Source: Bacteroidales bacterium (GTDB lineage Bacteria > Bacteroidota > Bacteroidia > Bacteroidales > ML635J-15). From it: DNA of 49,276 bases. Position 1 is the first letter of the stretch, and each line of letters opens with the position of its first letter. The translations under genes and the position numbers were made by a program. Below the pieces are notes generated by a model, which did no database searches, was not told where the DNA came from, and saw only the letters and a list, made by a program, of their open reading frames with translations. Location of the stretch: assembly GCA_017645925.1 (NCBI GenBank), contig JAGCNN010000114.1, positions 1-49,276 of the forward strand, in the 5' to 3' direction. Shown in pieces: positions 14,248 to 24,270 of this stretch.

Positions 14248-15288
14248 CTATGGTGCCTGTACTTCCTTGAACCTTATTGCCTCGTGGTGATTCTGGCCGA
14301 AGAAATCCGATTTGTAGAATGTTATCGGGTCAATGATTGGATATTGTAGGATTACAACTTCACCATTTATTATTCCGTATAGGTTGTCGATGTCGTATTC
14401 AAAAATATTTCCTTCTGGGTCGAAAAGCCCTGTAGTATTTGGACGTCTGTAGGTCAGGAGTTTGCTTTTAGCCCCGGTCTTGTCTTCGATAGTAAACGAT
14501 GCCATCATTTCTGTTTTCTGCAGGCTGTCGCGCTTTTCGGCTTGGAGGCTGTCGAGTATGAAAGTTTCAAATCCGACGAACTTTATGCGGCTTACAAATT
14601 CCTTTACGCGCAGGGTGTCAAATGGTTCGTTGATGCTGCTGCCGTCAATGTTCTTGAGGTTGTAGCTGTTTTCGCCAAGTCGCTCGGCGATGAACGATTC
14701 GTCCTTGTCGGGATATTCCACATAAACCCTTGCAATATCCTCGACGTTGTAGTTGAAGGCTATGCGTTCGCGCCATTCCGAAAGTTCGGGCAGGTAGTGA
14801 ACAGTAAGGTAACCCGTGAACCCCGGACGCGACAATACGAACGGACGGTCGGAGTTTTCCAGAATCATGTATGCCCCGTTGTTATCCTCGGTTACTCCGC
14901 CAACATAATAGGTCTTAACCAGTTCGTCATCCTGATATATTTCCACCTTAATGCCCTGCACGGCAAGGTCTTTCATCACCCTGTCCATTTTTGCCGACGA
15001 TACTGGCGAGCTGACCTCAATCTTTTTGATTGTAGTTAGCAAATTGTTCACGAAATCGCGGCGGGCGGTGTATTTTCCGTCCACAGTCCAGTGGTTTCCT
15101 TTGCGTTCAAGTGTAACAGCCGAACCGCTTTTATTGGCAAGGAAAATCTTGTTTATGGATGCAGTGTCCTCGACGGCAAAGTCGCGCAGTGTGCTCTGCG
15201 AGTCGTAGTTGCGCACAAAAAATATTGCAATCGAAACACCTATCAGTATTACGGTTACTATTAGCAGCAGGAGGTTTGTTTTCTTCAT
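14248..15288 (-). CDS. DUF4340 domain protein, third gene of the gldFG operon
   Basis: 346 residues with an N-terminal membrane anchor (NLLLLIVTVILIGVSIAIFF) and a periplasmic body. The segment NHWTVDGKYTARRDFVNNLL is characteristic of DUF4340, a repeat unit (WxVDG...AR...VNxLL) found beside ABC-2 type transporters such as GldF/GldG. It starts only 6 bases after the gldG stop, so it is in the same operon. It probably works with the GldFG complex in the inner membrane. The substrate is unknown. Confidence 0.85.
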   Translation of the reverse strand: MKKTNLLLLIVTVILIGVSIAIFFVRNYDSQSTLRDFAVEDTASINKIFLANKSGSAVTLERKGNHWTVDGKYTARRDFVNNLLTTIKKIEVSSPVSSAKMDRVMKDLAVQGIKVEIYQDDELVKTYYVGGVTEDNNGAYMILENSDRPFVLSRPGFTGYLTVHYLPELSEWRERIAFNYNVEDIARVYVEYPDKDESFIAERLGENSYNLKNIDGSSINEPFDTLRVKEFVSRIKFVGFETFILDSLQAEKRDSLQKTEMMASFTIEDKTGAKSKLLTYRRPNTTGLFDPEGNIFEYDIDNLYGIINGEVVILQYPIIDPITFYKSDFFGQNHHEAIRFKEVQAP

Positions 15289-15294
15289 GAGGTT

Positions 15295-17112
15295 CTATTT
15301 TTCTTTTTTGGAATATTTTACTTTGCGGATTACTATGATAGTGAACCCGATTATCAGCACGATAAATATTGGAACGATAAGGTTGACGCAAATCCACAAG
15401 GTCTTGTCTTCCTTTACTTTTGTAGCATTCAGGGTACGGCTCTTGAGTTCTCTCATTCTCAGAGATATAAGTCCTTCATCGGCACATAGGTAGTTCACGC
15501 AGTTTACTATAAACTGGGTATTTCCGGGAGTATATTGGGCATCGTAGTATTTGTCGTATCCAAGCGGATAAGGCTGAACCTTGTCGCCCATGCGTTTGAT
15601 TTCGTTGCGGATAAAGTCGCCATCGGAAATGACTATCATTTGTGTCTTTTTGCTTCGCTCTTTGAATTTAAAGTCCTTGTTGTCAGCCAATTCTGGCGGA
15701 AGCCTATTGGCAAAATTTGACTTGAATTCGCCTTCTAGCAGCACAGCTATGGGCATATTAGGTTTGTTGAAAGTGAGCATTTCTGGTTTTTCGCGAAGTA
15801 TGTCAAGGCTGATTTCTACAGGATGCGACAGTGCCTTGGCGTATGGCGAAGTCCTTAACAATATGGTTTTCTTTACATTTGAATCTTCGCCAACGGTGTC
15901 GATTGAACTTACAAAGCAAGTACGCATCACATCAAGGTTCTTCACAAGCTGGTGCTCGAGAAGTGTGTCGGGAACTATTAGTGGGAAGTAGTACCACGGC
16001 TTAGGTTCAAATTGTGGCTTGCCCTCCACAGTGTTGACGCACACCGGAATCTGCAGGCATCGCAAGTCCTGAATAAGGTCGGGATTTATGCGCACGCCGT
16101 AGTTGAAAAGCTGGTCGCTGAGGTTGATGTCGTTCATCAGAGCCATGGCGGTTGGGTTGTTGTTGAGGCTGTCCATGTCAAAGTTCATCCACTCCACCAG
16201 CCAGATGACTTTTCCGCCGTTCATTATGTACTGGTCGATGATGTACTTGTCGCGCTCGTTGAATCTCGCCTGCGGCTTGGCTACTACCACACACCCGTAC
16301 TCGTCAAGCGCCTTAAGGCTTCCATTCATGTTCACGCGCTCTATGCGGTAATACTTTGACAACGAGGTCATAATATCGTATGTGCGGTTCTCATCAAGTT
16401 CGTCATGACCTTCAAGAAATGCCACCTTGTGCACCTTGCGGCTCGAAAGCATCCACAGTGCATGTACAAAATCGCGTTCAAGTTCGGTGGAACTTAGCAT
16501 GGTATATGGAGTGTTGCCCGAAACGCTGTTAGTAAGTAGATTTACAGGGAAGTCTTTTTCCTTGTATTTCACCAAGGCACCTGCAAAAATTATCTTTTCG
16601 GAGCCGCCCATGCCTTCTTCCTGCACTATGTAGGTGGGATTCAGACCTTTGTTGTAAAGTTGTGCAAATATTTTCTTTTTCTCAAGCGGCTCTACCTCTT
16701 CCTCGTCCGAAAGGAATCCAAACCACTTCTGCACAAACCCCTGTTCTTCGCCACTGTGCTCGGTAAAAGGATTCTTGAACTCGTAGCGTATGTTGCCCGA
16801 ATACTGGCAGAGGTTTTTCATAAAGTCGTCAACGGTGCGCTGGTAACGGACAAGCTCGGAAGGCAAATCGTTGTCCTTCAGGAATATCTCTATATACACA
16901 TCGTCGTCTATGCTGTCAAGCACTTCTTTCGAAAAGTCGGATATTGAGAAGCGTTTTTCCTTTGTAAGGTCGGCACGGAAGAAAAGCTGCGACGACAAAA
17001 GGTTAAGTACAACTATCAGCACCAAAATAAGCACTGCCTGTATGATGTTCTGCATGCGGTTCTGGCGGCGCATCTGCGAATACGATTTCTTGTTTTCAGT
17101 CTCCTTTGTCAT
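15295..17112 (-). CDS. gldG: GldG-type ABC transporter auxiliary protein
   Basis: 605 residues with transmembrane segments at both ends (IIQAVLILVLIVVLNLLSSQ near residues 19-38 and VNLIVPIFIVLIIGFTIIVI near the C-terminus) and a large periplasmic region between, as in GldG. Internal motifs include FLEGHDELDENRTYD and VVAKPQARFNERDKYIIDQY, typical of the ABC_transp_aux family. In flavobacteria GldA, GldF and GldG form a transporter linked to gliding. It starts 12 bases after gldF. The gliding role should not be assumed in Bacteroidales. Confidence 0.92.
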   Translation of the reverse strand: MTKETENKKSYSQMRRQNRMQNIIQAVLILVLIVVLNLLSSQLFFRADLTKEKRFSISDFSKEVLDSIDDDVYIEIFLKDNDLPSELVRYQRTVDDFMKNLCQYSGNIRYEFKNPFTEHSGEEQGFVQKWFGFLSDEEEVEPLEKKKIFAQLYNKGLNPTYIVQEEGMGGSEKIIFAGALVKYKEKDFPVNLLTNSVSGNTPYTMLSSTELERDFVHALWMLSSRKVHKVAFLEGHDELDENRTYDIMTSLSKYYRIERVNMNGSLKALDEYGCVVVAKPQARFNERDKYIIDQYIMNGGKVIWLVEWMNFDMDSLNNNPTAMALMNDINLSDQLFNYGVRINPDLIQDLRCLQIPVCVNTVEGKPQFEPKPWYYFPLIVPDTLLEHQLVKNLDVMRTCFVSSIDTVGEDSNVKKTILLRTSPYAKALSHPVEISLDILREKPEMLTFNKPNMPIAVLLEGEFKSNFANRLPPELADNKDFKFKERSKKTQMIVISDGDFIRNEIKRMGDKVQPYPLGYDKYYDAQYTPGNTQFIVNCVNYLCADEGLISLRMRELKSRTLNATKVKEDKTLWICVNLIVPIFIVLIIGFTIIVIRKVKYSKKEK

Positions 17113-17124
17113 GATGTTGCCCTC

Positions 17125-17856
17125 CTACCATTTGCGACTTTCAAGTCTGAGTTTAGAAAAGAATACAAAAACCGCTATCACGCTCAAGAAATATATAATG
17201 TCGCGTGAATCAACTACGCCACGGCTTATTGAGCTGTAATGGTCGTTTATGCCAAGTGATTTTACAAAGTCGGTTCCTATTCCCGACGAAACCAAGTCCG
17301 ACAGCAGGTCGAAGCCTAGGTAGAACATGAAGCAGAAAACTATTCCGAGCAAAAACGAGCCTATGACATTCTTCGAAAGCGAACTTGCAAAGATACCAAT
17401 GGAAGCATATACCGAACCGAGGAAAAACAGACCTATGTACGAACCGGCTATTGCTCCGTAGTCAACGTTTCCGACAGGGTCGGCCAAAAGGTGTATGGGA
17501 ATAAGGAAGAGCAATGTAGGTAGCAATGCAATGAGAACCAGCACCACGGCGGCTAGGTATTTTGCCATGACAATCTTGAACTCTGATATAGGGCGGGTAA
17601 GCAGAAGCTCCATGTTGCCAGTGCGCAGTTCGTCTGCAAACATGTTCATTGTTATTGCTGGCACAAGGAAAAGGAATACCCACGGCGAAATGATGAACAA
17701 GGTATCTATGTTGGCAGCATTTACCTGAAAAATATTGAAATTTGTTGGGAATACCCACATGAAAAGGCTTACTATCAGCAGGAATACGGCAATTACAAGA
17801 TAACCTATGACCGAACTGAAGAAACCTTTTATCTCCTTTAAGAATAGCGTGTTCAT
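17125..17856 (-). CDS. gldF: GldF-type ABC transporter permease
   Basis: 243 residues from the start MNTLFLKEIKGFF; a longer reading frame exists to 17979, but the extra 41 residues lie in repeat DNA and upstream of the promoter box. Six hydrophobic segments are visible, beginning SSVIGYLVIAVFLLIVSLFMW. The ELRTGNMELLLTRPISEFKIV segment is the cytoplasmic coupling loop of ABC-2 permeases. It is the first gene of gldF-gldG-DUF4340. A TATCTTTG -7 box sits at 17881-17888 on the minus strand. The ATPase partner gldA is not in the window. Confidence 0.92.
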   Translation of the reverse strand: MNTLFLKEIKGFFSSVIGYLVIAVFLLIVSLFMWVFPTNFNIFQVNAANIDTLFIISPWVFLFLVPAITMNMFADELRTGNMELLLTRPISEFKIVMAKYLAAVVLVLIALLPTLLFLIPIHLLADPVGNVDYGAIAGSYIGLFFLGSVYASIGIFASSLSKNVIGSFLLGIVFCFMFYLGFDLLSDLVSSGIGTDFVKSLGINDHYSSISRGVVDSRDIIYFLSVIAVFVFFSKLRLESRKW

Positions 17857-17880
17857 TTCTGTATGAATAAAGACAAACGG

Positions 17881-17888
17881 CAAAGATA
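17881..17888 (-). promoter_or_regulatory. Candidate -7 box of the gldF operon
   Basis: TATCTTTG on the minus strand, 24 bases before the gldF start. The surrounding TTTATCTTTGCCGTTTGTC is nearly the same as the sequence at 32633-32651 before the second C10 protease gene. No -33 TTTG is seen. Confidence 0.45.
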
Positions 17889-17940
17889 AATCATAATTGT
17901 GAAATGGTGAAAAAAAATTTGAAAGCAGCAAGGCATTGTC

Positions 17941-18165
17941 TTCTTTTTCAAAGACAACAGGGACAACAAATGACAACATTTTTTTTCTGGATGAATTGCA
18001 TGGTTGTCCAAAGTTGTCAAGGTTGTCTTCTTTTTATTTGCAAAGCTATGAATTGTGTTGAGCCGCAAAATTTTGCGGCTGTACTAGTAGAGATGTTGCG
18101 CGCAACATCTCTCAGATTCCCCAAATATTCAATGCCGTCCAATGTTGTCCAATCCCTTGCTGCTA
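17941..18165. repeat. Dispersed intergenic repeat, copy A
   Basis: Order of modules: GACAAC-rich run, a spacer with GAATTGC, the opposing TTGTCC/GGTTGTC-rich run (together an inverted repeat), AGCTATGAATTG, the palindrome AGCCGCAAAATTTTGCGGCT (18061-18080), GTACTAGTAG, and a 24-bp palindrome with arm AGAGATGTTGCG (18089-18112). The same order occurs at 36601-36850. It fills most of the gap between gldF and the surface-protein gene. The rest of the gap (18166-18390) shows only AT-rich leader DNA and the ribosome binding site. Confidence 0.75.
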
Positions 18166-18390
18166 CTGGGTTTGGCGATAATGAAACATATAATTTATCT
18201 ATGCAATTATGATAATATTGTTGTTGTTTTATCTACGGGGGAGGGTATTTCGTATAATAGTATTTGTTTACCTATAATCCAAACTTGATTTAATTTTTTA
18301 AAATGATATTTTCGCGTAGCAATTTTTCTTAGGAGACGTTGTTGGTAACTTGTTAATAATTAAAACAATATAAACAATAGGAGAATAAAA

Positions 18391-21300
18391 ATGAGATTAT
18401 CCTTATTCAATTCGGTGCTGTTGGCTGTACTTATGGGTGTCTGTATGCTATTGGGCGGCAATGCAGTCGGGCAGGCAACAACAAAAATTGTAAACGAAAC
18501 TTCGGGCGACACTTCCCTGTTTTTGAAAGTGCGTGGTGTGGAGGACGCTTCGGTTGACGCTATTCCAGTTGAGCGAACATCTCCTAACGGCAAGCAGCTA
18601 TATTGCGCCTACGACATCAACATCACAAAGGATGGCCAGGAATGGCAGCCTGAACCCGAACAACCGGCGATAGTCTCTATGGAAGCTCCCGACTTTGCCG
18701 ATGGTCAGCTTCTTGATATTTACCACGAAGGAACCCACGGACTAGAGTTCGTTGCAACCGTGGCTTCCGAAAACGGCAAAATAACCTTCCCTGCACACTC
18801 CTTCTCAGTTTATATTGTCGCAGCCGCTCCCGAGTATGACCGCTTGAAAGTGAACTTGCATCAGGCAGACGGCACTATTGTTACGATTTACGTGAAAAAA
18901 CTTGACATTGAACGAGGCGATTTCAAACGCATTGTCTATAATCCGGGTTTTGGCACTCTGGGCGAGGGCGTTCAGTGCAGGGGCTGGATTGAAAAAGAAG
19001 ACTACACCGAGGATGATATCCCAAGTGCCTTGACTTTTGACGGTGTGCGTGAGAGGATAGAAAACAGGCTGAACGCTGGTGTGGAAGATGGAACCGAGAT
19101 GGATTTTTACACTATGCTTTTCAAGTCTTTCTCTGTATTGTACCTAGATGAGAATGAGGCCGTTATCAACAACGATGTCTTGCTGTTCCGTGCCGATAAA
19201 AACGTAACCAGCATGCAATATAGGGTAAACACCAACTACACCCCTCGTAGCAACACCAGTAAATTTGAGGGATGGATGGTAAATTCTCCGGCAGACGGCG
19301 AACATATTGTTGGGCATACCGATGATTCCCATAATTATACCCGCGAAACAACAATTGAGATAACTGGCAATGTAACATTTGATGTTGTTGTATCCGACGG
19401 GTTCTGGCTGATTTACCACGAGAACGGCAAGGGGGCAACCTACAAGGCTGCCGACTTTGTCCATGCTGGAGAAACTACGCATGCACCTGAACTGGAAATG
19501 CTGCGAAACGGATATACATTTGTAGGTTGGTACACTGGCGAACCAGCCACGCAATATGGTAACCCAACAGGTTCTGAATTTGTATTTGAACGTCGTCTAG
19601 AAGCTAATACGCATGTTTATGCAAAATGGAAAGCAAATGAAACATCCCGATACACAGTTATTGTTTGGAAGCAAAATGTAACCTGCGACGGTTATGATTT
19701 CGAGGAAGCTATTAATCTTGAAGGAAGGCCCAATACTGAGATTAACACTGTGATATCTTCTTACGAGGTCGCTAGCAATCCCAATACTAGATACGCCCAA
19801 ATTAATGGAGTTTCTAAAAAATACACAGGTTTTTACCTCAATAATTTTAACGAGCATGTGACAATCGCCCCCGAAGGTAATTCAATAGTAAATGTATATT
19901 ACGATAGAATAGAATATACGGTTAAGTTTATTTATTATCGTCATTATAAGAAAACCAATAATCCAAATAAAGGAGAGTATAACCAATATGCACAAAATGG
20001 AGATGGAACGGACATGAGTGCTAATTGGGTTCAATGCGGCAATGACAATAATCATCCTACTTGTACCTATGCTAACGCGGCATTTTACACAGATGGATAT
20101 TATACTTATTATTACTATCCCATTACTGCCAAGTATGGTCAGAACATTAGGGAAATGTGGCCTCAATATGATGAATTCCCCACTTTTAGATATAATAACA
20201 GTACATATCAGTTAGTCAGCTGGATAGTAATGATAGGTTCTGGGACAAGGCCGAATAGCTCAAGTACTACACGTTCTGTTAAGGGCGTAGTGGCAACTAT
20301 GGACGAACAAATTCTAGGTGATATGACTGGTTCTGGTAACAATTATCTTGTAGCTAGATATGCTACTAGTACAAACATATGGACCTACAATATATGGTTC
20401 CCGCAGGTTGCAGGAGAAAGTTATGCAGGAAGAACTACCACTACTTATAATGGCGTTAACTATTATTTGGATGAAGCCATAACGGCTAAGTCTTCAAATA
20501 CTGCAGCTAATCAGCCTAGTCCGTCTTTACCTGGATATACCATAGCAGATACTACGAATTCTGGATATACAATGAACTTCTATTATACTCGCAACGCATA
20601 TAAAATTAATTATATGGACGGTTCCTATTATAATGGCAACAATGTAAAACTTAATGATTACTCTCCTAGCGGTCAGCTTCACGAAACGACTGGTGTCGCA
20701 TACGGATCCAATATTTCGTCATACGGTGATTATGTTCACTCGGCTCCTCGAGGATTTGTATTCGAGGGATGGTATGTGGATGAGCCTTGTACGCGACCTT
20801 TTAACTTCAACACAAGGATGCCTGAAGCTAATGTAACCGTATATGCCAAGTGGAGACAAATCCAGTACCGTGTATTCCTGCATCCAGATGTAAGTGACGA
20901 CGATAGTACCTTATTCTGGGGTTCGGACAATCAGGCACTGAATTTCCGTATCGATTACGGAAATAAAATAAGTGTACCTACAGGAATCCGCGACGATTAT
21001 GAGTTTGTGGGCTGGTACACAGATGAGAGTCTTGATGGTGCTTTTGCATTCAACGAAAATACAGTCGTCTTGAATGATGGTAACACTGTTGCCTACGACA
21101 AGACTACCGAATTTACCGATCCTATGGACAAGTGGGGCAACGGTGCTACCTGGAATTCGGATGTTTCATACGAGGACGAGAATACTCATGAAATTCTTCC
21201 AAGAACCCCAGAACGTTTCTGGATTACAAAGAAATACGACCTCTATGGCAAGTGGCGTGCAAAACTCCGTGGTGCAAATGGTATTACAGTGGTATATGAA

Positions 21301-23874
21301 GACAATGCAGGTACAGGACCAGTACCTACCGAAGAATTCTTGTATCAGGACAATGTAGAAGTTATAGCAGCTCCGGCTTGTTCACCGATAAATGATACCA
21401 AGGTATTCTCTCACTGGGTGTTGCAGACTTACAATTCATCAACTGGAGAATACGAAGATATCCCCAACTCCCGCATCTACCCGGGTACTACTTTCACCGC
21501 GCTGAAGGCTGATTCCAAGATGGTAGTTACACGTTGGTTCGACCCTAACCATCCTGATAATTTTATTGTAGAAGGATTTAATCCAAGTAGCACTGAAATC
21601 CATCCTATAAGCCACGATGATCCATACGTCGATTACCTTGCAACCTACACAGTAAAGCTTCGCGCTGAGTATGAGGATGTTGAAAAACCCGAATATACCT
21701 TTATGGAATGGTTCATGAATGATGGTGAAGGCACGATTGCTCGTACAGACGGCAGAAGTGGTGCGTCTCCTTCCCTCGCTATCAATGGGGCTGTTGACAT
21801 CCCAGTTCCAACCCGCGATGGCTATATATTCAAGGGATGGTACAAGAAAAACGTTTCCTTGGGCGAGCCTGTTCCTACTTCTATAAGCGATTGTACACCG
21901 AATTACTTGTATTACAATAATAATAAATATTATAAGGAGAATACCTATACTAATGAAGTTTCTCAGGTGGCTGCCGACAGGTACATGACTTACGATTACT
22001 TGTATGCAGTATGGGAACCGGATGTACAGTTCACAATTGAGCCTGAATGTATGGGAGTTCCAATTTCACTGCCAACCACTACCAACGCAGGTGTTGACTT
22101 GTCGGCAGGAACATGGTCATGGACAGCATCGTCGGGTGCTGTTTCGGGAACAACCTATACAGCTACTGAGAAAGCAAATGTTACTCTCACTTTCAATCCC
22201 GACCCATCAACATGTGCACAAGCAAAAGATTTCAACATATCCTTTACAACACCAAATGTTGATAATCCATCTTCGTACGACTATATATGGAGAAGCGGTA
22301 CAACTAGTCGCCTAACAGATTGGAATACAGCTTCCAACTGGTATGTTTACGACAATGAATATTCGGTTGCTACTGAATTGCCGTCAACGGAAAGTAACAT
22401 ATATATAGGTCCATCGGAGTGTGTAACACCAACCTGGCCACAGGCAAACGAAGCAAATGCCAACAATATAACCATTGCTGAAAATGCAACACTCACAGTT
22501 CCTGCCGACATGACATTGAAGATTGCTGGCAACCTTGACAATATTGGAACATTAGACGCAACCGAAGGTACTGTAGCATTCTGCGGTACAGCAGACCAGA
22601 CAATAAGCCACGATATTACTTTTGGCATGGTAACCTTCAGTTCAGAAGGAAACATCGTTCCAAGCGGTAGCGTTGCAATTAATAAGAAGGCTAATTTTAA
22701 TAACGGCATATTGGTTGGTGATGTAACTTTCAATATTGGAGCAGAAGCAGACGTAACAAATTACAACAGCTTCGTTTCGGGTACGGTTACAAAATTGGTA
22801 GGTGAAATAGCAGAAGATGATTTCACATTCCCGACAGGTAGCAATGGCGTTGACCAACCAAATGTACTAGGTAGCGTATATATTAAAAAACTTCCTATAA
22901 ACAGCACTACAGCAGTAACTTTCCACCAGAAATCCAATGAGGGCGGATTTGGACTCGATGTCCTGCCTCGTTGGTGGAACGTTGCCGACAACTGCAATGG
23001 CAACAATCCACAGTTCAACCATGTAAGCAACTTTGAATACTGGAATGTTAATACTTCAACAACATTAGTTGATGCAACCTTGACGCTTTCTGCTGAAGAT
23101 GTTAATGCACATTTCGGCAGCCCATCAAACTACGACGAGGAAAACATCTTTGGAGCAATGTGGATGGGAAGCTGCTGGCAGAAATTGGGTGGACCGGCAA
23201 GTTTTGCAGGTGCTACAATAACCATTTCCGTTGATTCTATTCCTGCAGTTTCGCACCGTAACACAGAACCATCATACCTTACTATCGGCTCAAAAGACCA
23301 AAGCACTTTGCTTCCTATCGAGTTGTTGTCATTCACAGCTACCTGCGATGGCAGAAACCCGATTGTTGAATGGGCAACAGCTACCGAACGCAACAACGAC
23401 TACTTTGTAATCGAGCGTTCGGACGATGCAATCAACTTCGTTGAAGTTGCACGAGTAGCAGGCGCTGGCAACAGCATTGAACAACAAAACTACAGTTATA
23501 CCGACTACACTGCAGCAAGTGGTGACAACTACTACCGCCTTGTTCAGGTTGACTACGACGGAAGCCGTACAGTTTCGGAGATAGTTTCTGTGGCTTGCGA
23601 CGATAATGCAGACGGCACTCCAGAAATCATGGCTTATCCTAATCCATTCTGCAATGAATTAACCCTTGATCTCAATAATTTTGGAAATCGTACTGCACAC
23701 ATCGAGGTTTACGACATGCTGGGCAAGATGGTAATGCAGGATAAGGTCGATGCACCGCAAAACAGCTACGAAATGATATTGAATTTTGGTAATCTTCCTG
23801 CTGCAAGCTACACCATAAGGGTTAGCACAGTTGACTTTGTGATAAACAAGCAGGTTGTGAAGAAAAATTTATAG
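18391..23874 (+). CDS. Giant T9SS-exported surface protein with InlB-type repeats
   Basis: 1827 residues. The signal peptide is MRLSLFNSVLLAVLMGVCML and the following residues. The first ~1200 residues carry several Listeria-Bacteroides (Flg_new) repeats, recognised by GYTFVGWYTGEP...YAKWKAN, GFVFEGWYVDEP...YAKWRQ, YEFVGWYTDES...YGKWRAK and GYIFKGWYKKN...YAVWEPD. A parallel-beta-like segment follows (SNIYIGPSECVTP, ITIAENATLTVPADMTLKI). Then come a LLSFTATCDG...VEWATATERNNDYF fibronectin-like module (~1639-1740) and a type A T9SS sorting domain (AYPNPFCNELTLDL onward, ~1746-1827). There is no catalytic motif, so adhesion or surface structure is the likely role. An AGGAG ribosome binding site lies at 18379-18383. 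Confidence 0.88.
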   Translation: MRLSLFNSVLLAVLMGVCMLLGGNAVGQATTKIVNETSGDTSLFLKVRGVEDASVDAIPVERTSPNGKQLYCAYDINITKDGQEWQPEPEQPAIVSMEAPDFADGQLLDIYHEGTHGLEFVATVASENGKITFPAHSFSVYIVAAAPEYDRLKVNLHQADGTIVTIYVKKLDIERGDFKRIVYNPGFGTLGEGVQCRGWIEKEDYTEDDIPSALTFDGVRERIENRLNAGVEDGTEMDFYTMLFKSFSVLYLDENEAVINNDVLLFRADKNVTSMQYRVNTNYTPRSNTSKFEGWMVNSPADGEHIVGHTDDSHNYTRETTIEITGNVTFDVVVSDGFWLIYHENGKGATYKAADFVHAGETTHAPELEMLRNGYTFVGWYTGEPATQYGNPTGSEFVFERRLEANTHVYAKWKANETSRYTVIVWKQNVTCDGYDFEEAINLEGRPNTEINTVISSYEVASNPNTRYAQINGVSKKYTGFYLNNFNEHVTIAPEGNSIVNVYYDRIEYTVKFIYYRHYKKTNNPNKGEYNQYAQNGDGTDMSANWVQCGNDNNHPTCTYANAAFYTDGYYTYYYYPITAKYGQNIREMWPQYDEFPTFRYNNSTYQLVSWIVMIGSGTRPNSSSTTRSVKGVVATMDEQILGDMTGSGNNYLVARYATSTNIWTYNIWFPQVAGESYAGRTTTTYNGVNYYLDEAITAKSSNTAANQPSPSLPGYTIADTTNSGYTMNFYYTRNAYKINYMDGSYYNGNNVKLNDYSPSGQLHETTGVAYGSNISSYGDYVHSAPRGFVFEGWYVDEPCTRPFNFNTRMPEANVTVYAKWRQIQYRVFLHPDVSDDDSTLFWGSDNQALNFRIDYGNKISVPTGIRDDYEFVGWYTDESLDGAFAFNENTVVLNDGNTVAYDKTTEFTDPMDKWGNGATWNSDVSYEDENTHEILPRTPERFWITKKYDLYGKWRAKLRGANGITVVYEDNAGTGPVPTEEFLYQDNVEVIAAPACSPINDTKVFSHWVLQTYNSSTGEYEDIPNSRIYPGTTFTALKADSKMVVTRWFDPNHPDNFIVEGFNPSSTEIHPISHDDPYVDYLATYTVKLRAEYEDVEKPEYTFMEWFMNDGEGTIARTDGRSGASPSLAINGAVDIPVPTRDGYIFKGWYKKNVSLGEPVPTSISDCTPNYLYYNNNKYYKENTYTNEVSQVAADRYMTYDYLYAVWEPDVQFTIEPECMGVPISLPTTTNAGVDLSAGTWSWTASSGAVSGTTYTATEKANVTLTFNPDPSTCAQAKDFNISFTTPNVDNPSSYDYIWRSGTTSRLTDWNTASNWYVYDNEYSVATELPSTESNIYIGPSECVTPTWPQANEANANNITIAENATLTVPADMTLKIAGNLDNIGTLDATEGTVAFCGTADQTISHDITFGMVTFSSEGNIVPSGSVAINKKANFNNGILVGDVTFNIGAEADVTNYNSFVSGTVTKLVGEIAEDDFTFPTGSNGVDQPNVLGSVYIKKLPINSTTAVTFHQKSNEGGFGLDVLPRWWNVADNCNGNNPQFNHVSNFEYWNVNTSTTLVDATLTLSAEDVNAHFGSPSNYDEENIFGAMWMGSCWQKLGGPASFAGATITISVDSIPAVSHRNTEPSYLTIGSKDQSTLLPIELLSFTATCDGRNPIVEWATATERNNDYFVIERSDDAINFVEVARVAGAGNSIEQQNYSYTDYTAASGDNYYRLVQVDYDGSRTVSEIVSVACDDNADGTPEIMAYPNPFCNELTLDLNNFGNRTAHIEVYDMLGKMVMQDKVDAPQNSYEMILNFGNLPAASYTIRVSTVDFVINKQVVKKNL

Positions 23875-23904
23875 CCGAATCGTAGTTTCATAAAAAAACG
23901 ACTT

Positions 23905-24118
23905 ATAGTTGTCCTTGATGTCTTTTTTTAGACAACAAGGACAATTTTTTTCTGATTGAATTGCAAAGTTGTCCAAGGTTGTCTTGGTTGTCTTCTTTTT
24001 TATTTTCAGAGCTAAGATGGATAATTTATTGAGACGCAAAATTTTGCGTCTGTACTGGCTTTTCTTTTTTCAAGGACAACAAAGACAACGTTTTTTTCTT
24101 TTTGAATTGCAATGTTGA
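23905..24118. repeat. Dispersed intergenic repeat, copy B
   Basis: Contains GACAACAAGGACAA, the opposing TTGTCCAAGGTTGTCTTGG run, a GACGCAAAATTTTGCGTC palindrome (24033-24050) and a further GGACAACAAAGACAAC run. It occupies most of the gap between the surface-protein and first C10 protease genes and contains no gene. Confidence 0.75.
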
Positions 24119-24172
24119 AATCACTTTGCACATTTTTTAGCAGGCACCAATAATTTAAATCGTAATTTTAAT

Positions 24173-24180
24173 TACATTTG
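24173..24180 (+). promoter_or_regulatory. Candidate -7 box TACATTTG
   Basis: Matches TAnnTTTG and would give a leader of about 85 bases before the C10 protease ATG. The -33 box is not evident. Confidence 0.4.
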
Positions 24181-24270
24181 TCGCTTGTTTTCGTCCGCTA
24201 TTTTCGACAAGGGACTTCACGTTTATAGCAGACTAATTGATTATGAGGTCCTTAAACTAAAAAGTAACAA

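Noticed and set aside
17904-18212. 102-codon plus-strand ORF before the surface protein
   Set aside because: It is composed of the dispersed intergenic repeat; the similar frame at 36428-36751 arises from the same repeat.
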